From contig JADGJT010000151.1 of assembly GCA_027604005.1 (NCBI GenBank), forward strand, positions 1 through 50,558: a stretch of 50,558 nt of DNA, read 5' to 3'. Position numbers and translations under genes: made by a program. This DNA is from Dinochytrium kinnereticum. Taxonomy: Eukaryota; Chytridiomycota; Chytridiomycetes; Chytridiales; Chytridiaceae. Numbering within the stretch: the first letter of the stretch is position 1; each line of letters starts with the position of its first letter. A model generated the notes under the pieces. That model saw only the letters and a list, made by a program, of their open reading frames with translations, was not told the DNA's origin and did not search any database. Of this stretch, positions 23,425-32,074 are shown piece by piece.

Positions 23425-24108
23425 CTAAGCAAAAAGCGACTTCATTGCAGTCACAAGTTGCTTTAGGCTACCGGCACCAGGAGTAGGAGGTGTGTTTGCA
23501 GCACCTGTAGTGGCACCTGAAGGAGGGGCATTGGCTGAGCCAGCGCCGGCGGGAGTAGCGGCGGCTTTCGTAGCCTCGGAGATAGAGCTCGCGATGCTAG
23601 TTACTGCCTTTCCAACACCAGTGATAGAACTCGTGGTGGTGGTTGTTGAAGAGACTTGGGCAGCACCAGCACCAGCAGCCACTACAAAAGTTGTGCTCGA
23701 GGGAGTTACGGCGGATTCTGGAAGCTTTGGAGCGTTGATACCGACAACGACAGGTGCAGCTGCTTTAGGAGGGCCAGCCTCAGGAGCGGGGGTGACTGCA
23801 ACGGATGGAGACAGACTTGGCGTTACTCGATCAGCTGAAATGGATGGGCTAACGCGTGTAGGGGATCTGGAAGGAGAGCGGAGTGCACGAGGTGTGAAGC
23901 TATCGTCAAACCGGTCGTCATTGTCATTCTTATCCTTAAATCGGTCATCATCAAATCTGACATCGTCAAGGCGATCGTCATCGTCGTCCTCGAAGCGACC
24001 CCGCCTTGGGGTTCGACGTTGAATGCCGTGACTAGGTTCCATTGCAGCATCCACAATGAAGCTGCACGCAAGGACCACCACCAAGATAAATTGGATGCAA
24101 GGTTTCAT
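23425..24108 (-). CDS. Secreted Asp-rich/Ser-Pro-rich protein, array gene D (intronless, possibly truncated)
   Basis: A single exon of 227 aa. The 23-codon leader MKPCIQFILVVVLACSFIVD then AAM is the same length as the first exon of its neighbours, but the intron is missing. Next come EPSHGIQRRTPRRGR with the dibasic site, an Asp/Arg/Phe repeat zone (about 38-70, such as DDDRFKDKNDNDDRFDD), a Ser/Pro/Thr region with SPSISADRVTPSLSPS, and a Ser/Thr/Ala/Pro part. The frame ends at TAG (23427-23425) inside the shared motif: LKQLVTAMKSLFA, stop, LEALAN. Paralogues carry Gln at the stop. The frame remains open to 23179, so the gene is truncated, read through, or recently mutated. It combines features of both array subfamilies. 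Confidence 0.75.
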   Translation of the reverse strand: MKPCIQFILVVVLACSFIVDAAMEPSHGIQRRTPRRGRFEDDDDDRLDDVRFDDDRFKDKNDNDDRFDDSFTPRALRSPSRSPTRVSPSISADRVTPSLSPSVAVTPAPEAGPPKAAAPVVVGINAPKLPESAVTPSSTTFVVAAGAGAAQVSSTTTTTSSITGVGKAVTSIASSISEATKAAATPAGAGSANAPPSGATTGAANTPPTPGAGSLKQLVTAMKSLFA

Positions 24109-24234
24109 GGCTTTTATGGATGGAATGAGTGAAGGGAGATATTGGATATAAAGGGAGATGAGGATATTGAGCGAATTTCGTGTAGAGATTTCGATGCTTC
24201 CGATGAGAGACATTTGGCAGCGCATCTGCTCCTT

Positions 24235-24240
24235 CTTATA
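24235..24240 (-). promoter_or_regulatory. TATA box of array gene D
   Basis: TATAAG on the minus strand in the context GGCTATAAGAAGG, about 127 bp upstream of the ATG. It is a weaker match than in the other array genes. Confidence 0.5.
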
Positions 24241-25139
24241 GCCAAATGAACGACGTATGCAAGGTTATAGCGTCGGTTAGCCTGTTTCGAGTAGGGTGGC
24301 TCCTAACTCTAACCCTTTAGACCTAAAGCAACATCAACAACAATACCTTGGCTCTTGCGACCAACAAGATAAAAGATCGTGACCATTGTACCACATCCGA
24401 ATAAGCCAAGACCCAAATAGGAACTTGACCTGTTTCAATTTTGATTTCGACATGCTAGCCATTTCCCAGTTGGCACATATATGAGGGCTGGCGTTAACAG
24501 CGTCTGAGCCAAGATCGGAGAAGAAGGTTTCTAAGGTTGTTGCGTCCTTCAAATGCTCTCTTGCATAACTCGTAATCTTGGAATACGGCCAAATTAATAT
24601 AGATATAGCCATACGTGTTTCATTTATGATTGACTTTAACTTAAAAGGTGTTTGGAAATAATATAGAAGTGTCTTTGTATGATTAATTGAGGGCAGAGGA
24701 ATCCTAATGAAGGGAGTGAAAGATCTGGGGACGACGCAGCTTCAACCTACTGAAAAGGCACACAACACTTTTAAATACCCGGCCATTGTATACAAAACAA
24801 GTCTTTATTGGCAGAAGCAAGAAAAACATCTACATACACAAAATATTGTATTATTTTAAACCAATACTTGGCTGATATGGGCTGGAGCACGCTTCAGGTG
24901 ATGCTGACAAAAAATGGCCAATCGTCTGAGGCATGGATGCCCAAATATAATTCAAGCCTTACAAAAAGGTAGAGAAAATATATATACACACAAGTACAGC
25001 TTAAAAAAAAAAAGAATATATTTAAAACAAAAAAGAAAAGAGCGCAAAAGATCTCACACAAGTCCATAGCATCAAAACAATACAAGAAGTTAAAATATGG
25101 TACAAGAAAAAGCAAAGTAATGCAAGTAACTGAGCACGT

Positions 25140-25670
25140 TCAATCATCGTCACGGCGCCCACGACTGTCATCGAAGCGATCATCATCATCATCATCGTCA
25201 TCCCGACGTCGACCCGTACTGTCGTCAATGCGGCGGTTCCTAGACAACCCAGTGCTGTCATCCATCTGGCGGCGTCCCGTCCCAACACGACTGGTACCAC
25301 GAGCAGGGGCTTGGCGCCTTCCAGGAATGGGGGAGGGAGAAATACTAGGGGAGGTGACTCGACCGACTGAAGGTGTTGGGGTTGAGACACGAACGCCGGG
25401 TGTAAAGCTATCATCGAACCGGTCATCATCGTCGAAACGGTCGTCATCATCAAAGCGGTCGTCGTCAAAGCGGTCACCATCGTCATCGTCGCGACCGCGT
25501 CGAGGAGCGCGGCGGTGGAGGCTATGTTGAGCGGGTATCTGTGAGTGGGATAAAAATGGGATGATTGTTGAGCGAATTTAGCCAAAGGATAAAAGACTTA
25601 CCATCGCAGCCTCGGTGATGGAGCTGCATGCGAGAATGACCGCAGCGAAAGCAATGATAGATATCTTCAT
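25140..25670 (-). CDS. Secreted Asp/Arg/Phe-repeat protein, array gene E
   Basis: Exon 1 (25670-25602) is 69 nt: MKISIIAFAAVILACSSITE then AAM. Exon 2 (25538-25140) completes a 155-aa precursor. The propeptide IPAQHSLHRR leads into APRRGR, then a repeat zone of DDDDRFDD units, a Ser/Thr/Pro linker (SPSISPSPIPGRR), then DDSTGLSRNRRIDDSTGRRR and a final poly-Asp run with RFDD. Strong Asp blocks alternate with Arg, so the protein is a polyampholyte that is surely disordered. Gene F shares every block. The function is unknown; binding of Ca2+ or of a charged wall polymer is conceivable only from composition. Confidence 0.8.
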
Positions 25671-25745
25671 GATTCTGTGTGTGAATTTTTAGTGCTGAAA
25701 GAGCTAGCAGGATGGTGTTGATAGAGTAATAGCTGAAATTAGTCC

Positions 25746-25753
25746 TTTTTATA
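25746..25753 (-). promoter_or_regulatory. TATA box of array gene E
   Basis: TATAAAAA on the minus strand in the context GTGTATAAAAAGG, about 76 bp upstream of the ATG. Confidence 0.65.
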
Positions 25754-26664
25754 CACATGGTCGCAAACAAAGGTTGCAGCGTAAGTGTCACCGATCCAAG
25801 AATGCTCTCGTCTAAAACCTTTAGCACCGAATTTTAAGTTTCCATTTGTTTCTTGACATCTGTCGGCAGGTAGTATGAATTTGGATCGGCTTATTCTTGG
25901 AATGCCAAGGACACGGTTGGATCTCTGGCCAATCAGTCTGTTTGTCCATCAACCTCGAGAGAGCCAGGATGAGGGGATCTTCAACGTTTCGACCGCTCAC
26001 AATAGCATGAGCTATTCACTACAAGAAATTTGATTTTTGAGAATAAGCCAAGACTAGGATATAATAATCAAGTGTTGTCAAATCATGAAGCTTGTTTAAC
26101 TTTATGTAAAGGCCAAGAAAGGCATTGTGGGAGGGGTTAACGCCGGTGCAATGTTCAAAGTAGCATCTTACAGATCTGAAAGGTTTTATCCACGGTCTGA
26201 GAGGTTAGGTCTTATCACGGGCGGATTTAGCTCCTGCTTATTTTGCTGACTGAACCGCAATACAAGACAGGAGCTCATTACAAGACTATATAAAGAAATT
26301 CAGAGTAATAACTTAAGGGTGAATTCAGCCTCCTTCGAGCTTCATTTCCATCTCATCTATAGCGTCAAAGGTGTAAAAACTACCACGTATTTATTCTCCT
26401 TTCATTCTGATGCCTTATTCCACTGCCCTCTTACCGGATCTTTCCGGATGGCTGCTCTTTCTATCCGTTCCCAGAACTTTCCATAGCGGCAGAATAAAGA
26501 TTCCTACAGTAATGACAGCATCGAATATTTAGGCAAAGGATATATTTTTATTGAAGCGCATTGAAAAATGTACACTGAAAGGAAAAACAGAAAGGAATTC
26601 ACAAAACAAAAAAATATCTCTTTCCGGCGGGCCAGATGTCTTAACACATCATCAAAAGTTGCGT

Positions 26665-27509
26665 TTAGCGGCGGTCATCGAAGCGATCATCATCGTCATC
26701 ACGTCGCCTTCCAGTGCTGTCATCAATGCGACGATTCCTGGGTAACCCGGTGCTGTCATCAATCTGTCGGTTCCTCGGAAGCCCGGTACTGTCATCAATC
26801 TGTCGGTTCCTGGGAAGCCCGGTGCTGTCATCCACCCTTGGGTTCTGGCCCCTTCCACCAGCTCCTTTCGGATTCCTAGCTCTTCCATTTCGCTGTGGGC
26901 CGCCACCAGCGACAGGCGTCGCGCTGGGAGATGAAGAAGGCGAAGTCGGGGGGGATACAGCCGCGCGAACTCTGGGCGTGACGCTGGGAGATGAAGAAGG
27001 CGAAGTCGGGGGGGATACAGCCGCGCGAACTCTGGGCGTGACGATAGGAGACGAAGAAGGCGAAGTCGGGGGGGATACAGCCGCGCGAACTCTGGGCGTG
27101 ACGCTAGGAGACGAAGAAAAGGATTCAGCTCCACCTGAAGTAGATGGCGTGACCCGTGGAGCTGCGACGCCACCAGCCGCGGCTCCACCAATTGAAGGAG
27201 TTGGAGAGCTTGAAGGAGATGCGACGGCACCGGAAGTGATGCTATCATCAAACCGGTCATCATCGTCATCAATGTCATCAAATCTGTCTTCGAAACGGTC
27301 GTCGTCGTCGTCGTCGTCGTCACCACCGCGGCCGCGGCGAGGGGCACGTCGCGTGAGGCCGTTAATGTGAGCAGGAACCTGTTCCGAAAAAGGATGTGAA
27401 GTTAGAAGGAGTGGGACTTCTTCAGAAGAAGGTGTTCTACCAAGGCTGCTTCGGCAATGTAGGTGCATGCGAGAATCAGCGCGGCGAAGAAAACGATGGA
27501 AAGCTTCAT
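26665..27509 (-). CDS. Secreted Asp/Arg/Phe-repeat protein with 60-bp repeats, array gene F
   Basis: Exon 1 (27509-27441, 69 nt) encodes MKLSIVFFAALILACTYIAE then AAL. The intron runs gtagaa...gaacag, and exon 2 (27378-26665) completes a 260-aa precursor. After the leader: VPAHINGLTRRAPRRGR, a poly-Asp/RFDD zone, a Ser/Pro/Gly region, three 20-residue repeats (VTPRVRAAVSPPTSPSSSP-type) encoded by a 60-bp minisatellite, a Gly/Arg/Asn stretch, then repeats of DDSTGLPRNRQI, and an acidic DDDDDRFDDRR end. It is the longer sibling of gene E. Exon 2 could be read without splicing in one frame, but splicing gives the shared 69-nt exon and the signal peptide. Confidence 0.8.
26941..27120. repeat. 60-bp minisatellite, three copies, inside array gene F
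   Basis: Units 26941-27000, 27001-27060 and 27061-27120 are nearly identical (a few changes near the unit end), and a partial fourth lies at about 26920-26940. The period of 60 keeps the reading frame, so repeat number can change without destroying the protein. A shorter in-frame repeat (about 39 bp, encoding DDSTGLPRNRQI units) lies at about 26715-26835. Confidence 0.95.
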
Positions 27510-28639
27510 GTTGGAATGTTACTGCTAGACTATTGAGTGCGGGTGCTGCTGTTGTTGGTTGTGAGGGCGGACAGAAAATCTAGGCGCGCTTTTATACACC
27601 CATCAAGAGCCATTGGAATGGTCATGGGCGGACCATTGTTTCAAGCAGATCTCACACAGCTAGGAATTAGGACGGCTAACGCTAACGAAACAGCGTGTTC
27701 ACTGACTTAGAAAGAAGAGCCAAGAATCCTTTCAACAAACTGTCTTCTGACCAAAGTAGCGCCAAGGACACTGTCAACAAACTGTTTTCTAACCAATCAT
27801 CCAAATTCGTCAAAAAAAACAACAAAACAGCTGTCAGAAACCATCAAAATCAAGGAGTGCCCATCGTTTCGCCCACTACCCTGCAATAGGATTTGTAATG
27901 ATGATGAAGGAGAGCCAAGAAAGTGGATTTGGTTCATAACCTAGCTTACGATCCCTGCATCTATGGTGTCAAAATACCTTTTAGCCCAGAAGTGTTAACT
28001 CCTTTATATAATCTAGGCACTTATTATAACTAATTATTATAATGTTTGGTTCCTCGCATTAAAAGCCGCTATTTTTTTTGTGGCAATTCAGCCCTGTTTT
28101 GCCCTTTGAGAAAACGATAAAACACTTTAAGCAGAGAATTGTGTTGTGTGCTAATAAGTGCCACGATGCGCACAAATATTACAGATCATTTCAGCTGGGA
28201 AGGTTATGTCGAGATCTAAAAAGATAAGCTATAATAAAGATATATTCAATTGGCAAGTAGTAGGTATTGAATTAACCATTAACGGCATGGCTGTATGAGC
28301 CGAGTCAAAGACGCTTTCCGAGACTGCTCGAGCGATGGCATGGCACATGACAGGCTAGATTTGCATCGCCTCCTCTCCAATAGATATGGTTGACTGCACA
28401 TGACGACGAAACATGGTCGGTAATAGAACAATTCTAAACAGTTGAAAAGTGCCCTAAACGCGACTCAAATTCAAAGGCATTGCAGTTTGTGTATAGAAGT
28501 TGGAAATATGACCAGAGCAGGTTGAGGTATTGGGAAAAGGGTATAATTCTGGTGTGTATTGTAAAACATGTGCAATGAATAGACCAGGGCATGAAGAAAC
28601 GAAATAATAAAACCACAAAAAGTTCCACTAAAGAAGGAA
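27510..28639. other. Intergenic between array genes F and G, AT-rich
   Basis: It contains the promoter of gene F and an AT-rich part at about 27990-28080 with near-repeats of TTATTATAACTAATTATTATAA. No gene signal. Confidence 0.5.
27590..27596 (-). promoter_or_regulatory. TATA box of array gene F
   Basis: TATAAAA on the minus strand in the context GTGTATAAAAGCGC, about 81 bp upstream of the ATG. Confidence 0.65.
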
Positions 28640-29726
28640 TTACTCATTCGCCGGGTCGCCGTTACCGCCGTTGATAGCAGCCTCAACAGCCTGAGCAGCC
28701 TGAGCAGCCTTGGCCTCCAATTCATCAGGTGTGGCCTCAGCTGCAGCCTCCTCCACCTCCCCCGCCTCGGCAGTATCAGCAGCATCAGCCGCGGCCACCT
28801 CCGCGTCAGAGGCGGCAATCACAACTTCCCCAGCTGCGGCGCCAGTCTCAGCAGCAGCCTTCTCCGCAGCAGCCCTAGCATCGGCAACTTCTTTCTCCTC
28901 CGCGGCCTTAGCCTCGGCGGCGGCTTTCGCGTCGGCAGCGTCAGCGGCTGCAACCTCGGGGTCAGACGCGGCAACAACGACAGGCGCGGCAGCTTGACCG
29001 TTCAAAAGACCTTCGAGTTGGTTCGTGAGTTGCTTGAAGGAGTCGAGGACTTGCTTGAGTTGATCGGCATTGACGGCCGCCCCCGCGGCTTGACCTTGCT
29101 GGTTCACCTGACCCGGCTGTTGCTGTTGGTTGGCCGCAACCTGACCTGGTTGCTGCTGCTGGTTAACCTGGCCCGGTTGCTGCTGCTGGTTGGCAACCTG
29201 GCCTGGCAGTTGCTGGTTGCCCGCTTGCTTTTCTTGGTTAGCTCCTTGTTGGATGGCCGCTTGCTGCTGCTGCAGGATAACTCTCTGTTGATTGGCCACC
29301 TGCTGCTGCTTAATCTGCTTCCTAACCGCCTTCTCCAACTGTTTCTGCTGATTCACCGCCTGGTTATTCCTCTGCTGCTGGGCAACAACCTGATTCTTGA
29401 TTCTCTGCTGGTTGTTCAGCCTCCTCTGCGCCTCAGCAGCAGCCGCAGGTCCAAGGCCCTGATTACCCTGACTAACAATCTTCACCCCTCCATTCCGCTG
29501 AGGCTGAGATCCCTCAGTGATCACGTTGACACGTTGACCTTCGACGCTCTGGATGTCTTCGGCTCTAACGGATTGACCGATGGGACGCCTGGGAAGCTAT
29601 GAAAAAATGAAGGGTTAATTATAGGCTCAAGGGTGTTTGGAATTATGAGTAACTTACTGCTGCAGCGTCGACGAGAGAGCAGGATGCGGCAAGGACGGCA
29701 AGGACGGTGACGATGGTGATCTTCAT
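28640..29726 (-). CDS. Secreted Gln-rich protein, array gene G
   Basis: Exon 1 (29726-29658, 69 nt) encodes MKITIVTVLAVLAASCSLVD then AAA. Exon 2 (29596-28640) completes a 341-aa precursor. The mature part begins LPRRPIGQSVRAEDIQ, then a Gln/Asn-rich, prion-like zone of about 150 residues (NNQQRIKNQVVAQQQRNNQ and several copies of GQVANQQQQP). The shared motif is LKQVLDSFKQLTNQLEGL then LNG. An Ala/Glu-rich helical region follows, and the C-terminus is GNGDPANE, matching genes B and C. No catalytic motif is visible. The Gln-rich zone suggests self-association or an adhesive or coat role, but that is only composition. Confidence 0.82.
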
Positions 29727-29901
29727 GATTGCAGTTGTTGTTGAGCCTTTGGTGATGAGAGGTGATGGAAAAAGAAAAGAGTGAAGCGAGGTGCGTAGAA
29801 AGTACGTGGATATCGGGAGCTTGATGAGAATGAGAAGGTTTCTTCAAAGGGGTATGTAGGTATGCAGGTTCTTGCTTACACCTTGCGGGTGAAGGCCTTC
29901 A

Positions 29902-29908
29902 TTTTATA
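29902..29908 (-). promoter_or_regulatory. TATA box of array gene G
   Basis: TATAAAA on the minus strand in the context ACGTATAAAATG, about 176 bp upstream of the ATG. Confidence 0.55.
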
Positions 29909-31063
29909 CGTGACCGAGCCTTACGTGATAGTTGCACAATCAAGATGCCTGAAACTCCCTGAAACATACCCAAAGCGATACGCCAAAAAGCAAAGTGTTT
30001 TAATTAAAAAGTCGGAGGAACCAACTCTATCTCAATCAGTCAAGAGCACCCTAATGTTAGAGGCTGGCGGTTTGGTTTCAATTTAGCTCCGTGGCGTCGG
30101 AGGGTGTATGAGGATGCCTGAAGAATGGTGAGTGTGCGAGACTTGAAATTGATGGTTGTAAACACAGCTCAATGAAAGGAAGCAAGCAGGCGCCTCAATG
30201 CCTTTATGTTGCAGAGTTGTGTTATTGAGCTCGGATTGGGTCGAGTCTTCCCTTTACATTTTCAAAGGTTTCCCCACCTCAAGCTTAAATGTCAATTTGA
30301 CTCAAGCAATAACATGACTCCTGAATCGCATCTCATACTGAACAAATATCAGTAAGCAGACATATTGACTATACCCAGTTGGTTTATGTATGGGGTTGAC
30401 TTCTGGATGCAGGTGTTATCCCTAATGAATGTATATCCCACTTTGACCCGTCTTCTACTCAACCTACTCAATAGTAGTCCATAACCCTGCCATTCACAAT
30501 AAAACAACACAAAGAAACTAAGAATAATATATTCCTCTGAGACTTCAAAAACAGATTTCTTGCAAAAGGGGAAGTGAGCCTACAGTACAAAACAATAGAA
30601 AAAGCACCACGCCAGAGAGAAACACTGGCGAAAAAAAACGGAAAGAGAGAAATGACAGAGAAAAAAAAGGCTTATCCCGCACATCCAACAGTCTTCCAAA
30701 AGACAACTGCAAATAATACCATCCGATAGCCAATTATTAAAATTAGGAGAGAAAGAAAGGAAGAAAAAGCAACATGAAAATAGACGAAGAAAAAAAGAAA
30801 GAAAAAAAAAAAAAAAAAAGGCAGTTGACTTCGCCAACATAAAAGAAACCAAACCGTCACAAACAGCAATAAACATTTATAAACGCCTCACAGTCAGAAG
30901 GCAACACCACAATAAAAACAATCCTCCTCCCCCTCCAAAGGAAAAAAAAAGGACTCCGTACAACTAGATAAGCTCAGCCTAAGGAAGCACGAGCCAGATT
31001 TCGGAGAAAAGGATCATGACGATAAAAAAACAAAACAAAACAAAACACCCTTACAAATCTCAC

Positions 31064-32074
31064 CTACAGAGCAACCCCAACAACCCCAACGGCAGCCAAC
31101 ACACCCATAACAGCCACGAAACCCCTTCCAAGAGCCTCATCAACAATAACGCTCTTCCCAGCCGCACTCGCCTTCCCAGTTCCAGTAGCAACCTTGGTAG
31201 TCGTGGTCAACCCCGCAGTAGCCGAAACGCCAAAAGGCGCAGTGGGCGAAGCAATCGACACCAAAAGCGACTGAGTAGCCAACGGATTAGCGTTCGGCAA
31301 GTCAGCGGTGCACACAATCTGCTGGTTCGCAATATCAAACACCCTCAGCTGGTTGACAGAGTTGAACGAGTATCCAACGATAGGGTCACGGATGAGACTG
31401 TAGATGGAGGAGTTCTGGTTGTTGACCGGGGCAACGTCTTGCGCAGAAAAGTTGACCGCGTCGTCGCTGCGGATGACTTGCTTTGTGACGGGGTCGAGGC
31501 TGATGATGCCGGCGTACCATTTGGTTTGGAGAGCGTTGCCAAAGATGAAATCTTTTACCATGAACTAAGGCAAAGGGGGTATTAGAGAGGCTCTGGGTCA
31601 CTGAGAAAGAGGTGCACCCCGACCAAGCAACAAAACCGCTCATACATCCACAAGTTAAAAATACTCGATGAGCCAACACTTCTACTCCACTTAAGACGAC
31701 ATCCCCAATACAAGACAGTGGCATCAACCACAGCACGTCCAGCCGAATCTCCCAAGCGCAAAGCTCTACAAATATAAATTCCACACTCTAAGGAGAAGCC
31801 TCCCCCGCTCCCTTCCCTCCATCCAATGAGCCTAAAAAACAAAAGAAAGCCAACTCACCGAACACCCATCCAACACAACAACCGTTCCAGAGCACCTAAA
31901 CGCAATGGTGGGGTTGGTCTTCTGATACCCAGTGACCTGAATCAACGGCGCCGTAATCCTCCCAGCAACCCAACCATCCGGAAGCTTAGCAGGGTCACAG
32001 ACCTCCGGTTTGGGTGGAGCGGCAGCCGAGAGCGTCGCAAAGACGGCGAGAGTGAGTGTGAGGAAGGAGAGCAT
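31064..32074 (-). CDS. Secreted, possibly GPI-anchored protein of unknown function, two exons
   Basis: Exons 32074-31859 and 31564-31064 join in phase 0 to 238 aa. The N-terminus MLSFLTLTLAVFATLSAAA is a signal peptide. The mature part has two or three Cys (PEVCDPAKLPDGW, IAFRCSGTVVVLDGCS), a central segment with YAGIISLDPVTKQVIRSDD and QLRVFDIANQQIVCTADLP, then a Thr/Ser/Ala/Gly stretch. The C-terminus is hydrophobic (VAVMGVLAAVGVVGVAL) and ends at the stop, a layout typical of GPI-anchored fungal surface proteins. It is not similar to the array proteins next to it: the leader is shorter, no RR site follows, and the intron position differs. I do not recognise a family. Confidence 0.75.

Noticed and set aside
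24334..24612. 92-codon minus frame starting MAISILIWPYSK
   Set aside because: No signal peptide of the array type, no TATA box at the right place and no family match; probably chance.
26941..27120. Regular 60-bp repeats considered as a CRISPR-like array
   Set aside because: There are no unique spacers: the units are contiguous, encode protein in frame and lie in a spliced eukaryotic gene.
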